A stretch of DNA of 64,000 bases from an uncultured Acidobacteriia bacterium (GTDB lineage Bacteria > Acidobacteriota > Terriglobia > Bryobacterales > Bryobacteraceae): the NCBI GenBank assembly GCA_903907865.1, contig CAIVPR010000098.1:89304-153303 (forward strand), in the 5' to 3' direction. Numbering within the stretch: the first letter of the stretch is position 1; each line of letters opens with the position of its first letter. Made by a program: the position numbers and the translations under genes. The notes beneath the pieces were generated by a model. It was given only the letters and a program-made list of their open reading frames with translations, made no database searches and was not told the origin of the DNA. Below, one piece after another: positions 46,601 to 56,800 of the stretch.

Positions 46601-49456
46601 ATTTCCGTCGCCCTCACCGGCACCTACACCCACTTCTCAAACGCCAGCGTCGTCTCATTCGGCGCAGGCATTACGGTCAACTCGTTCAGCGCTCCTACCC
46701 AAACCTCGATCACGGCCAACATCTCGGTTGACCCCGCCGCCGCCGTGGGAACCCGCAACATCACCGTCACCACAGGCTCGGAAGTCGTCACGCTGACCAA
46801 CGGCTTCACTGTGACCGCCGGCGTACCTGTCATTACCCTGACCCCTAACTCCGGCCGACGCGGGACCAGCAACCTCGGCATCGCCGCCTCCGGCATGTAC
46901 CTGAACATCGGCGCGGGAACTACCGCGGCATTCTCCGGTTCCGGCCTCTCAATCGCCTCGATCACGCCGACTGGCACCAACACCGCCAACGCCGTCCTCA
47001 ATATCGCGGCCAACGCGCCGCTCGGAGCCCAGGCACTGGTCCTCACCACCAACGGCCAAGCAACCAGCTTCGCCAACGCCTTCACCGTCACCCCGGCCAT
47101 CCTGAGCGTGATCAGTTCCGCCCCCAACGGTGTCTCGAACGTCGCCTATAGCCGGACCATCGTAAACGGCGGTCTCGCCCCCTTCACTTTCCAGATCACC
47201 GGCACTCTGCCCACCGGCCTTTCCACCAACACGAGCACCGGTGCAATCAGCTTCACCGCCGCCACTCCCGGCACCTTCACCTTCAACGTGCAGGTAACCG
47301 ATTCGAGCAGCCAGACCGCCAGCGGATCCTTCACTGTCAACATCTATGACCCGCTGGTTATCAGCACCACCACGCTGCCCTCTGGATTCACGGGCAACGC
47401 CTACTCCCAAACCGTCTCGGCCTCGGGTGGCCTTGCTCCCCGAACGTTCTCGGTCTTCTCCGGCGCACTACCCGCCAATCTATCGATTGACCCCAATTCC
47501 GGTGTGATCTCCGGTACTCCCAGCGGCAACGGTACCTCGAACTTCACAGTGCGCGTTACCGACGGCACCAGCCAAACCGTCGACAAGCCCCTTTCCATCA
47601 CCATCTACGGCCCGCCGGTCTTCAGCACCTCCACGCTTCCCGCCGCACGCCGCACCTTCGCCTACAACCAGACGGTCAATTTCTCCGGCGGCGTGCCCCC
47701 GCTCAACGCGACCATCTCCGCCGGTGCGCTTCCGGACGGCCTGAACATCAACCAGACCACCGGTGCCATCGTTGGCACCCCGACCGCCGCCGGTACCGCC
47801 AACTTCACCGTCCTGATCACCGACCATGACGGCCACACGGCTTCCCAGCCCCTCAGCCTCTTGGTGAACGACACGCTGTCCATCTCCACCGCCTCGCTGC
47901 CCAACGGCGTCGTCGGCGTTCCCTACTCGCAGAACATCCAGACCTCGAATGGCGTCGCGCCCCTCACCTACTCGGTGACAGTCGGCTCCGTACCGGACGG
48001 CCTCACGCTCCATCCCTCAACAGGCATCATCGACGGCAGCCCCACCACCGTGGGTTCCTCCAGCTTCACGGTCAAGGTGCAGGACAACTTGAACCAGCAG
48101 GCGTCGCTTGCCTACAGCATCTCCGTCACTGTATCTCCGACGATCACGTCGGTCCACCCGCGTGCCGTCCTCGCCGGGCAAAGCGCCCAAGTTACGGTCA
48201 CTGGCACGAATCTTTCCGGTTCCACCCTGTCGCTCTCCGGTACCGGCGCTTCCAACGTGCCCATCACCGGAATCTCCATCAACGGGGCCGGGACCTCCGC
48301 CACCTTCACGCTGTCGCCCAACTCCTCGGCATTCGGTCGCTTCGTTGTCCTCGCGGTCAACGGACTCGGCAGTTCCTCTTCTGTCGCCAACTCGTTGCTC
48401 AACACCTTCTCCGTCCCGGGCACCAGCGCATCCGCCGACCCTGACAACGACGGTCTCACCAACGCCCAGGAAATCACGGCGGGCACCGACCCCCTGAACG
48501 CAGACACCGATGGCGACGAGTTCGGTGACGGTGACGAGGTGACGGCGGGCACCGACCCCCTCGACCCGCACAGCCTTCCGAATCTCAGCGCCAACTATCC
48601 CCACGGCTGGCTGACGGCCACTCCATTCTCGGTCTACAACGCGATTGCGCCCCTGTCGAACCTGGACGCCAATCTGCCCGCCGGAGCCAATGCTCGGACG
48701 AGCGCGTTGTTCTCGGTGTACAACAACATCACGCCGTTGCCCAACATGGACCCGAACCTGCCCGCGGGTTCCAATGCCCGGACCAGCGCGTTGTTCTCGG
48801 TCTACAACAACATTGCGCCGCTGTCGAACATGGACCCGAACCTGCCAGCCGGAGCCAATGCACGGACAAGCGCGCTGTTCTCCGTCTACAACAACATCAC
48901 GCCACTGTCGAACATGGACCCGAACCTTCCCGCCGGGTCCAACGCCCGGACCAGCCCCCTGTTCTCCATCTTCAATTCGGTGGCTCCGTTGGCGAACATG
49001 AGCGGCAATCTGCCGGCCGGGTCCAACACTGCCTTGGCTGTGCCCTTCAGCGTGCAGAACGGTTTGACCGGCCACGCCGTCCAACTCCGCGCACAAATGG
49101 CCGACATCAACCGCAACGGACTTCCCGACGTGGTGGAGCACGCCCTGCGCGCCGCCGGACTCAACGCCGATCCCAACGGCGACGCCGACGGTGACGGCCT
49201 CACCAACCTGCAGGAGTACTGCCTAGGCACCGACCCCGCCAAGATCGATACCGATGGCGACGGCTATTCCGACGCCGAGGAGATCGCTGCGGGCACCGAT
49301 CCGCTGAACCCGGCGAGCCATCCCGAGGGCGTTCGAACCGTCCCGGCGGACGCCAGCCCCGTCGCACCGCGCTTCTTTGTCCCCAACGAATGGGCAGCCT
49401 GCAAGGTTGCCCTCGCACAACTCAAGTCCCGTACGAATCCAACAAACCCGAGGTAA
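40628..49456 (+). CDS. Giant exported IPT/TIG-He_PIG repeat protein with Ca-binding tail (A1)
   Basis: 2942 residues. A signal peptide ('LAALLPLALATSLAAA') precedes about 20 immunoglobulin-like IPT/TIG modules of 75-100 residues. Each opens with a 'I..V.P..G.QG....V.G..THW' pattern (e.g. 'ISQISPATGVQGQNLSVTLT', 'AIITGVSPTSGNQGTTKNVS'). Four He_PIG modules follow (about 2157-2500, e.g. 'GLAPFTFQITGTLPTGLS'), then one more TIG. Next come a thrombospondin-type-3-like calcium block ('DPDNDGLTNAQEITAGTDPL', about 2604-2650), five 28-residue repeats (about 2667-2806) and a second calcium block ('DGDGLTNLQEYCLGTDP'). No anchor or sorting signal is seen at the C-terminus. It is probably a secreted adhesin or matrix fibre. 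AAAAGGA lies about ten bases before the ATG and is conserved at A2. B1 follows after three bases. Confidence 0.85.
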   Translation: MRTAQTLAALLPLALATSLAAAVTVSLPLNPASPYAGQTVQLNTTGFAGVASSVNVTITPPSGNGSPVTFAATTVTPNVAATAATAARKVIFTLPSSLATAAAISNTSISISGSVGGVSFTSNTASPFTISPVPLISNVSPGAAQSGTTATGVVITLKNTVWAAPANLAQISVGFTGPSNTFFLGTVTGFDATKQKITVNIPVPANATPGSYTVCAIPSGTLTSSCPAGSPFQVGGFAVSSAQALSFSSISPNVAAQCGANIPVAVVGTNTHFLNGTPVANFGDGITVNSVTPATQTTATANISVDCLAPVGPRTVTFVTGGEFAQATSGFTVSSSSARISQISPATGVQGQNLSVTLTGSGTNWTQSGTSVSFGPGINVGNVTVNPVAQTLIASISISPIAALGTYSVTATTNGEIASIANAFTVTVASAPKLLSVTPTTGTQGATGLALAVVGSNTEFTKKLLFDFGANISTSVAVTDDTHATVTIGIAPVAYTGTRSVILSTLALGTDFATDLPFSFSVLPGAATITSVAPTSLIAGKSYQLQVQGSGTHWVQGLTTASVGGAVVNRVTISQTDATKAFVDITVPATAPFGTTGFSMTTGGETATLTASIGGSGTQSGLSISGCNPTLSLNPASGMIGTSPVIGFTVDCVAFTAGTFATIDGQGVTLPTYSFPVGQSTGAATFVITPTAPTGLRTVTLTIPGSPSTVVTARFNVTSTPAVITSIAPFHHAPDAITFPVTITGAYTHFDSTTAVGIGPTTNGTFGTPYNVTNTQLTVNLTIPLTAPVGWHPVFVNTGSEQLVTNFYIDSSIISPTLTLVSPSSASQGQGPITVTITGANTNFTANTLPILGQGVTVTNWAMIDNLHGTATISVDPRTPVGGRSVEMITNLGNGAIDDVSHPGLFGVTTGIAAISSVNGTSGKLTLSQGDTGVPFTITGTSNTVNGVTVYSTHFLDGATTVNFGSGISVSDLAVVDAGHLTGHITASYSAATGYRGITVTTLGETAPSASDALLVNITQPSGMTLTPTTVQQGTQVSLQVQGIGTHWVDGVTTATFGNNNGLTVNSFAVNATTQQATLNLSVASTTYLTQPYTTQNPYTLTVTTQSGSNIETFSLPNILTVTPGAAIITGVSPTSGNQGTTKNVSITGQSTHFQNGVTQAIMTSGTCPPSWYSLVDVNVASVVVSDALHATLSVAVSTNAPTGLRTLCVFTQGEVASYSNAFTVLPGTPTLNGVSPVSGTQGSTQTLTILGQFTHWGSSTTATFGQGITQIGNLSIATDATGNQTATAQVSISPLAYTGPRTVTLTTGTEIVSGSFFAVTPSDAIINTLSNTTANQGAQNVLIQINGFHTHWAQGQTQFQLTGDGITVNGFQVVDATTALATVSISPTATLGTRSVYMATAGEILTKANSFLITGGIPAITCVSPYTVTQGQQGVNIGICGAYTTWTSATTHTSIDSDLVVTPATVVNNNTSITAVVNVSATAALGIHTLTVQTGSQVLTANVNVIASGSGGSGGGTPPVPYISYMNPGQALVGQTLDVYFSGSNTKWQPGSSTISFGAGVTVNSFQVSGLTSAVANITIAGGAGVGSRTVTIATGNTETETNSFSVTVGTPVISLIDPGSILQGQTRDFDVVGQFISFFSGTTFSACSGVTVNSVTIDNGTARVNMTASPTAPVGSCTLTSTSTRGTASGQFSVVPGTAIITGLTPNTALQGTALTGVTLTGYMTHWGATTFNFGSGITVSNVRNVTATSATVDLTLDPYASVGTHTVTAATGGETATLNSGFVVQPGTPILLSSTPSSVQQQSNFSIGILGQYTTFQSSATTVSLGAGALNVVATPTSETSLTVTGSIDPVTYTGSRDITVTMGSRVMTLYNALTITTGPAAVTSLNPAQGNLGQTLNVAVTGTNTHFTRSTPVANFGSGVTVNSVTVSSDTLATVNVTVSPLATTGVNNVTMTTLGESAFGQNIFTIVGIPTLTTANPVSAHQNDSNISVALTGTYTHFSNASVVSFGAGITVNSFSAPTQTSITANISVDPAAAVGTRNITVTTGSEVVTLTNGFTVTAGVPVITLTPNSGRRGTSNLGIAASGMYLNIGAGTTAAFSGSGLSIASITPTGTNTANAVLNIAANAPLGAQALVLTTNGQATSFANAFTVTPAILSVISSAPNGVSNVAYSRTIVNGGLAPFTFQITGTLPTGLSTNTSTGAISFTAATPGTFTFNVQVTDSSSQTASGSFTVNIYDPLVISTTTLPSGFTGNAYSQTVSASGGLAPRTFSVFSGALPANLSIDPNSGVISGTPSGNGTSNFTVRVTDGTSQTVDKPLSITIYGPPVFSTSTLPAARRTFAYNQTVNFSGGVPPLNATISAGALPDGLNINQTTGAIVGTPTAAGTANFTVLITDHDGHTASQPLSLLVNDTLSISTASLPNGVVGVPYSQNIQTSNGVAPLTYSVTVGSVPDGLTLHPSTGIIDGSPTTVGSSSFTVKVQDNLNQQASLAYSISVTVSPTITSVHPRAVLAGQSAQVTVTGTNLSGSTLSLSGTGASNVPITGISINGAGTSATFTLSPNSSAFGRFVVLAVNGLGSSSSVANSLLNTFSVPGTSASADPDNDGLTNAQEITAGTDPLNADTDGDEFGDGDEVTAGTDPLDPHSLPNLSANYPHGWLTATPFSVYNAIAPLSNLDANLPAGANARTSALFSVYNNITPLPNMDPNLPAGSNARTSALFSVYNNIAPLSNMDPNLPAGANARTSALFSVYNNITPLSNMDPNLPAGSNARTSPLFSIFNSVAPLANMSGNLPAGSNTALAVPFSVQNGLTGHAVQLRAQMADINRNGLPDVVEHALRAAGLNADPNGDADGDGLTNLQEYCLGTDPAKIDTDGDGYSDAEEIAAGTDPLNPASHPEGVRTVPADASPVAPRFFVPNEWAACKVALAQLKSRTNPTNPR
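48626..49060 (+). repeat. 84-base tandem repeat in A1 (five units plus partial)
   Basis: Units start at 48626, 48710, 48794, 48878 and 48962, with a degenerate sixth at 49046. Each encodes 28 residues of the form 'FSVYNNITPLPNMDPNLPAG' plus 'SNARTSAL'. Spacing is exactly 84 bases, so the frame is preserved and unit number can vary by slippage. The repeats separate the two calcium-binding blocks and may form a flexible or solenoid spacer. Confidence 0.9.
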
Positions 49457-49459
49457 CCG

Positions 49460-50698
49460 ATGAAAACCAAAACGTCTCTCATACTCCAGATCGCTGCAGC
49501 TGCGCTGGCAGTGGCGATTCCATGCTCCGCGCAGCCAAGCTTCGTCTCCGGGTCCACAGGCTCGGACGGGGCCCTCGACTTCAGCAGCGTGCCCTCAGGC
49601 CAAACGGTGGTCTTCGACCCGACCACCTACAACCCGCCGCTCAACCCGAGCCACAACAACATCTTCAACTTCACCACGATCAACATCCCGAGCGGCGTGA
49701 CCGTTCGGTTGTCGGGGCGGAAGTTGACGGGACCCGTCTATTGGCTGGCGACGGGCGCGGTGACGATTGCCGGAACGCTGGATTTGAAGGGTGAGGATGG
49801 GGCAATCGCGACAAACGTGGCTGCCAATCGAACAATCGCCTACCCCGGCGCCGGCGGCTACGCCGGTGGACTTGGCGGGCAGATTGGCGTGGCGACCGCG
49901 TCTGCTGGGCAAGGCCCGGCGGCAGGGATCGCCGGAACAACCGCCCAGAATCCGTATGGCGGTTCCGGGGGGTTTACGGGCAATAGCTTTTTGGTGCCGT
50001 TGATCGGGGGCTCGGGCGGGGGCGGGAGTATGAACTACTCCGGCAGCTACGGCATAAATTCGGGTTACTACGGGACCGGAGGCGGGGCCGGAGGTGGGGC
50101 GATTCTGGTTGCAAGCTCAACATCCATCTCGTGTACCGGCCTTATCAATGCGAAAGGTGGTGACGGCCCTTACGGCTACCCCTACTACTACCCGGCGGCG
50201 GGGGGCGGCGGTGGCGCGATTCACCTTGTTGCCCCGGCGATTTCCGGCACTTGTGGGCTTTATGTGAACGGTGGAGGTAGCACGAGTACCAATGGCGCTC
50301 AAGGCCGCATTCGCGTGGAATCAGGCAACTACACCGGTACCTTTGGCTTCGTCGGTCCCTACACCATCACTGCGACCCCGAACCTCTACCTCCCCACGAC
50401 CTCGGGCGGTACCATCAAGGCCATCTCGGTGAACGGAGTCAGCCTCCCCGCCTCGCCGACCGGCAGCTTCGCAACTCCGGACGTCTCCATCAACACGTCC
50501 AACTCGGTGCCAATCGTGATCCAGGCCTCCAACATCCCGGTCGGAACCGCCGTCACGCTGCAAATCACCTCCGACCAAGGCTCGGACATGATCATCACCT
50601 GCCCGGCCCTCTCCGGCACCCTGGCCTCCTCCACCACAACAGCCACAGTAGCCTTCCCCGCCGGCTTCTCCCGAGGCATCATCACCGCCTCCTGGTAA
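49460..50698 (+). CDS. Glycine-rich exported protein (B1)
   Basis: 412 residues. It has a signal peptide (about 1-24, 'AAAALAVAIPCSAQ'), then 'SFVSGSTGSDGALDFSSVPS', 'NIFNFTTINIPSGVTVRLS' and 'VYWLATGAVTIAGTLDLKGE', and a long glycine-rich stretch ('GGGAGGGAILVASSTSISCT', 'AAGGGGGAIHLVAPAISGTC') that reads like a beta-helix with Gly-rich turns. The C-terminal Ig-like segment ends 'AGFSRGIITASW'. The 'FNFTTINIP.G' phrase and Gly-rich helix are shared with B2 at 60.5 kb. It starts three bases after the A1 stop, so A1 and B1 are translated from one message and are probably partners at the surface. Function unknown. Confidence 0.78.
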   Translation: MKTKTSLILQIAAAALAVAIPCSAQPSFVSGSTGSDGALDFSSVPSGQTVVFDPTTYNPPLNPSHNNIFNFTTINIPSGVTVRLSGRKLTGPVYWLATGAVTIAGTLDLKGEDGAIATNVAANRTIAYPGAGGYAGGLGGQIGVATASAGQGPAAGIAGTTAQNPYGGSGGFTGNSFLVPLIGGSGGGGSMNYSGSYGINSGYYGTGGGAGGGAILVASSTSISCTGLINAKGGDGPYGYPYYYPAAGGGGGAIHLVAPAISGTCGLYVNGGGSTSTNGAQGRIRVESGNYTGTFGFVGPYTITATPNLYLPTTSGGTIKAISVNGVSLPASPTGSFATPDVSINTSNSVPIVIQASNIPVGTAVTLQITSDQGSDMIITCPALSGTLASSTTTATVAFPAGFSRGIITASW

Positions 50699-50714
50699 CC
50701 ACCCCCACCCAAAC

Positions 50715-50740
50715 GGCTGCCCTGCAAATGTAGGGCAGCC
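50715..50740 (+). terminator. Terminator hairpin after B1
   Basis: GGCTGCCCT (50715-50723) and AGGGCAGCC (50732-50740) form a perfect 9-bp stem with an 8-base loop, 16 bases after the B1 stop. ATTTCC follows rather than a T-run. The matching position after B2 has a different but equally perfect stem. Confidence 0.6.
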
Positions 50741-50856
50741 ATTTCCGGGCTAAGTAGTGCGCAGCTCTCCGCCTCTGGTCACTGCTGAGACCTTTCAGGC
50801 CGCCATAACCGGACGACCACGCATCAACCGAACGAAAAGGACGTAGCCCAAACCGA

Positions 50857-53800
50857 ATGCGCACCGCCTACACACTCGCCGCCCTTTTGCCTTTGGCGCT
50901 GGCCACATCACTGGCCGCAGCCGTAACGGTTTCGCTCCCGTTGAACCCGGCCTCGCCCTACGCCGGTCAGACCGTCCAGCTGAACACCACCGGTTTCGCC
51001 GGCATCGCCACAGGTGTCAATGTCACCATCACCCCGCCCTCCGGCAACGGTAGCCCGGTCACTTTCGCCGCAACCACCGTCACCCCCAACGTCGCCACCA
51101 CCGCCGCGACCGCCGCGCGCAAGGTCATCTTCACCCTGCCGTCCTCCCTCGCCACTGCCGCCGCGATCCCCAACACTTCGATCAGCATCTCCGGCTCGGT
51201 CGGCGGCGTCGCCTTCACCAGCAACACGGCGTCTCCCTTCACCATCTCGCCCGCGCCGCTGATCTCCAACGTCTCGCCCGGAGCAGCCCAGTCCGGCACC
51301 ACCGCGACCGGCGTCGTGATCAACCTCAAGAACACGGGTTGGGCCGCGCCTGCCAACCCGGCCCAGATCTCCGTGGGCTTCACCGGTCCCTCCAACACTT
51401 TCTTCCTCGGCACCGTGACTGCCTTCGACGCCGCGCGGCAGAAAATCACCGCTAATATCCCGGTCCCCGCCAACGCGACCCCCGGTTCCTATACGGTATG
51501 CGCGATCCCCTCCGGCACGCTCACATCCTCATGCCCCGCCGGTTCGCCTTTCCAAGTCGGCGGCTTTGCCGTCAGTTCCACCCAGGCGCTATCCTTCTCG
51601 TCCATTTCGCCCAACGTCGCCGCACAATGCGGAGCGAACATCCCCGTCGCGGTCGTCGGCACCAACACCCACTTCCTGAACGGCACCCCGGTGGCCAACT
51701 TCGGCGACGGAATCACGGTCAACTCGGTCACACCCGCCACCCAGACCACCGCCACCGCCAACATTTCGGTGGATTGCCTCGCGCCCGTCGGACCCCGCAC
51801 CGTGACTTTCGTGACCGGCGGCGAGTTCGCGCAAGCCACCAACGGCTTCACCGTCAGTTCCAGCTCTGCCCGAATCTCCCAGATCTCCCCCGCCACCGGC
51901 GTCCAAGGCCAGAACTTGTCCGTAACCCTCACCGGTTCGGGCACCAATTGGACCCCGAGCGGCACCAGCGTATCCTTCGGCCCCGGCATCAATGTCGGCA
52001 ACGTCACCGTCAACCAAGCCGCCCAGACCCTCGCCGCTTCCATCTCCATCAGCCCGACAGCGGCCCTCGGCACCTATTCCGTCACCGCCACCACCAACGG
52101 CGAGATCGCCAGCATCGCCAACGCCTTCACCGTCTCCGTCGCCTCCGCGCCGAAGATCCTCTCCGTCACACCGACCACGGGAGTCCAGGGCGCGACCGGC
52201 CTCGCGCTCACCGTCGTCGGAGCCAACACCGAATTCACCAAGAAACTGGTCTTCGACTTCGGCCCCAACATCTCCACCTCGGTCGCCGTTGCGGATGACA
52301 CCCACGCCACCGTCACCATCGGCATCGCCCCGGTCGCCTACACCGGCACCCGGTCGGTGATCCTCTCGACCCTCGCGCTCGGCACCGATTTCGCCACCGA
52401 CCTCCCGTTCAGCTTCTCCGTCCTACCCGGTGCCGCCACCATCACCTCCGTCGCGCCCACGTCGCTCATCGCGGGCAAGAGCTACCAGCTGCAAGTCCAG
52501 GGTTCCGGCACGCACTGGGTCCAGGGGCTCACCGCCGCATCGGTCGGAGGTGCCGTTGTCAACCGCGTCACCATATCCCCAACCGACGCCACCAAGGCCT
52601 TCGTCGACATCACCGTACCGGCCGCGTCTGGATTCGGCGCCACCTCCATCAGCATGACCACCGGCGGCGAAACCGCCAGCAAGACCGGTCTCACCATCGG
52701 CGGCTGCACCCCGACGCTTTCACTGAACCCCGCCTCCGGCATGGTCGCCACCTCGCCCACCATCGGTTTCACGGTAGACTGCGTCACCTTCACGCAGGGC
52801 ACCTTCCCCACCATCGACGGCCAGGGCGTCAGCATCCCGACCTACAGCTTCCCCGTCGGCCAATCGACAGGCACGGCGAACTTCGTCATCACACCCACCG
52901 CGTCAACCGGCCTCCGCACCGTGACGCTGACCATTCCCGGCTCCCCCTCCACCGTGGTCACGGCCCGGTTCGTTGTCACTAGCACCCCGGCCGTCCTCAC
53001 CGGCATCACGCCCTTCCACCACGCGCTCGACGCCGTGACTTTTCCGGTCACCATCACCGGGGCCAACACCTCCTTCAACGGCACCACCACCGTCGGCATG
53101 GGGACCGACGTCACCGTCGGGACGCCCTACAGCGTCACATCCACCCAGTTGACGGCCAACGTCACCATAGCCCTGACCGCGCAAGTCGGCTGGCGCACGG
53201 TCTTCGTGAACACCGGCACCGAGCAACTCCAGATCGGCTTCTACGTCGATTCGAGCAACATCTCGCCCGCCCTGACCTCCGTTGTGCCCTCCTCCGCCGC
53301 CCAGGGCCAGGGCCCGATCACCGTCACCATCACCGGCACCAACACCAACTTCACAGCCAACACCATCCCGATCCTCGGCCAGGGCGTCACCGTCACCAAC
53401 TGGACCATGCTCGACTACCTCCACGGCACCGCGACCATTTCCGTCGATCCCCGCACGCCCGTCGGCGGACGCTCGGTCGAAATGATCACCAACCTGGGCA
53501 GCGGCGCCATTGACGATGTCTCCCACCCCGGCCTCTTCAGTGTCACGACCGGCATCGCGGCCATCTCGTCGGTGACCGCCCCGGGCGCGACCACCAGGCT
53601 CACCCTCAGCCAGGGCGACACGGGCGTGGCCTTCAGTATCGTTGGAACCAGCACCCATTTCCTCGACGGTGCCACCACGGTCAACTTTGGTTCCGGCATC
53701 AGTGTCAGCGACCTGACCGTAGTCGATGCCACGCATCTCACCGGCCACATCACCGCCAGTTATTCCGCTCCCACGGGTCTGCGCGGCATCACCGCCACCA

Positions 53801-56800
53801 CCTTGGGAGAAATCGCGCCGTCGTTCTCGGATGCCGTGCTGGTGAACCTGACCCAGCCTTCCGGCATGACGCTGACCCCGACTTCGGTCCAGCAGGGCAC
53901 CCAGGTGTCCCTCCAAGTCCAGGGCATCGGCACCCATTGGGTCAACGGGGTCACCACCGCTACCTTCGGCAACAACAACGGCCTCACCGTCAACTCCTTC
54001 GTTGTCAACGCCCAAACCCAGCAGGCTACTCTGACCTTGTCCGTGGACGGGACCACCTACCTCGCGCCGCCCGGGACCCCCTACACCCTAACCGTCACCA
54101 CCCAGACGGGTGGCACCATCGAAACCTTCTCGCTGCCCAACGTCCTTTCGGTCACCCCCGGTGCCGCCATCATCACCTATGTTTCGCCCACCTCAGGCAA
54201 CCAAGGCACGACGAAAAACGTGTCGATCACCGGCCAGAGCACCCACTTCCAGAACGGAGTCTCCCAGGCCGTGATGACGTCCGGCAGCTGCCCGGCCTAC
54301 TGGGCAAACCTGGTGGACGTCAATGTGGCCAGCGTCGTGGTCACCGACGCACTGCACGCCACCCTCTCCGTAGCCGTCAGCACCAACGCCCCCACCGGCC
54401 TCCGCACCCTCTGCGTCTACACCCAGGGTGAAATCGCCACCTACGGCAACGCCTTCACCGTCCTCCCCGGCACCCCGACCTTCAACGGCGTCTCCCCCGT
54501 CAGCGGCACCCAGGGCGCAACCCAGACCCTAACAATCCTCGGCCAGTTCACCCACTGGGGTTCCGCCACCACCGCCACCTTCGGCCAAGGCATCACCCAA
54601 ATCGGCAACCTGAGCGTCGCCACCGACGCCACCGGCAACCAGACCGCCACCGTGCAGGTCGCCATCGGCACCCTCGCCTACACCGGGCCCCGCACCGTCA
54701 CCCTCACCACCGGCACCGAAATCGTGTCCGGCAACGCGTTCGCCGTCACCCCCAGTGATGCCATCATCAACACCCTTTCCACCACCACGGCCAACCAGGG
54801 TGCGCAGAACGTCCTGATCCAGATCAACGGCTTCCACACCCACTGGGCGCAGGGACAAACCCAGTTCCAGCTCACCGGCGACGGTATCACCGTGAACGGT
54901 TTCCAAGTGCAGGACGCCACCACAGCCCTCGCCACCGTTTCGATTTCACCCACCGCCAGCCTTGGCACCCGGTCCGTCTACATGGCGACCGCTGGAGAAA
55001 TCCTCACCAAGTCCAACAGTTTCCTGATCACCGGCGGAATCCCCGCCATCACCTGCGTCTCGCCCTCCACCGTCACCCAAGGCCAGCAAGGAGTCAACAT
55101 CGGAATCTGCGGTGCTTACACCACTTGGACCACAGGCACAACCAACGTCTCCATCGATTCCGACCTCACTCTCACCCCCGCCTCGGTGGTCAACAGCAAC
55201 ACCAGCATCACCGCCGTGGTCAACGTTGCCTCCAACGCCGCCCTCGGACTCCACACCTTGACGGTCCAGACCGGGTCGCAGGTCCTGACCGCCAACGTGA
55301 ACGTGGTCTCGGTCGCCGCGCCGCCCGTCCCCTACATCTCCTACATGAATCCCGGCCAGGCGCTCGTCGGCCAGACCCTCGACGTCTACTTCTCCGGCAG
55401 CAACACCAAGTGGCAGCCCGGCAGCTCCACCATCAGCTTCGGCGCGGGCGTTACCGTGAATTCGTTCCAGGTGACCGGCCTTACCAGCGCTGTCGCCAAC
55501 ATCACCATCGCCGCCGGTGCCGGAGTCGGCTCCCGCACCGTCACCATCGCCACCGGCAACACCGAAACCGAAACCACCTCCTTCTCCGTCACCGTCGGAA
55601 CGCCCGTTATCTCCCTGATCGACCCCGGCAGCATCCTCCAGGGCCAGACCCGCGACTTCGACGTCGTCGGCCAGTTCATCTCCTTCTTCAGCGGCACCAC
55701 CTTCACAGCCTGCTCCGGCGTGACCATCAACTCTGTCACCATCGACAACGGCACCGCGCGGGTAAACATGACAGCCTCGCCCACCGCGCCCGTTGGAGCC
55801 TGCACGCTGACCTCAACCTCGACCCGCGGCACCGCCTCCGGCCAGTTCTCCGTCGTTCCTGGCACAGCCATCATCACCGGACTCGCGCCGAACACCGCCC
55901 TCCAAGGCAACACACTAACCGGCGTCGTTCTCACCGGCTACATGACCCACTGGGGTGCCACCACCTTCAACTTCGGCTCCGGTATCACCGTTTCGAACGT
56001 CCGCAACGTGACTGCAACCTCGGCCACTGTCGACTTGACCCTGGACCCCTTCGCTGCCGTTGGCACCCACACCGTCACCGCGACCACCGGCGGCGAAACC
56101 GCCACGCTGAACAACGGCTTCGTCGTCCAGCCCGGCACACCGATCCTGCTCTCCTCCACGCCTTCCAGCGTCCAGCAGCAATCGAACTTCAGTATCGGCA
56201 TCCTCGGCCAGTTCACCACCTTCCAAAGTTCCGCCACCAGAGTGAACTTGGGCACCGGAGCGCTCAACGTGGTCGTCACCCCGACCTCGGAAACCTCCCT
56301 CACCGTCACCGGCAGCATCGACCCCGTCGCATTCACCGGTGCCCGCAACATCACCGTCACCATGGGATCGCGGGTGATGACGCTTTTCAGCGCGCTGACC
56401 ATCACCGCCGGTCCGGCAGCCGTCACCTCGCTCAACCCGGCACAGGGCAATCTCGGCCAGACCTTGAACGTAGCGGTCACCGGCACCAACACCCACTTCA
56501 CCCGGGCCACCCCGACGGCCAACTTCGGCTCCGGCGTCACGGTTAATTCCGTCAGCGTCACCGACGACACCCACGCGACGGTCAACGTCACCGTCTCGCC
56601 CCTCGCCACAACCGGAGTCAACAGCGTCAGCATGCTCACCCTCGGCGAATACGCGGTCGGACAGAACATCTTCACTGTGGTCGGCGTCCCGACCCTCACC
56701 ACCGCCAACCCTGTCTCCGCCCACCAGAACGACTCCAATATCTCAGTCGCCCTCACCGGCACCTACACCCACTTCGGCTTCGTTAGTTCCGTCTCGTTCG

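Larger units (their letters stand above)
40605..50740 (+). repeat. Tandem segmental duplication, unit 1 (A1-B1)
   Basis: Unit 1 of a head-to-tail duplication of about 10 kb: a giant TIG protein, a glycine-rich protein and a terminal hairpin. The similarity to unit 2 begins in the leader before the ATG (AAAAGGAC, then GCCCAAACCG just before it) and includes the first 30 residues of the giant with one change. It weakens after the fourth He_PIG module near 48.1 kb and is lost in the C-terminal block, then resumes at lower level in the B gene. Confidence 0.85.

Noticed and set aside
48626..49060. CRISPR-like regular repeats
   Set aside because: Period is 84 bases with no unique spacers, and every unit is coding in frame; it is a protein repeat.
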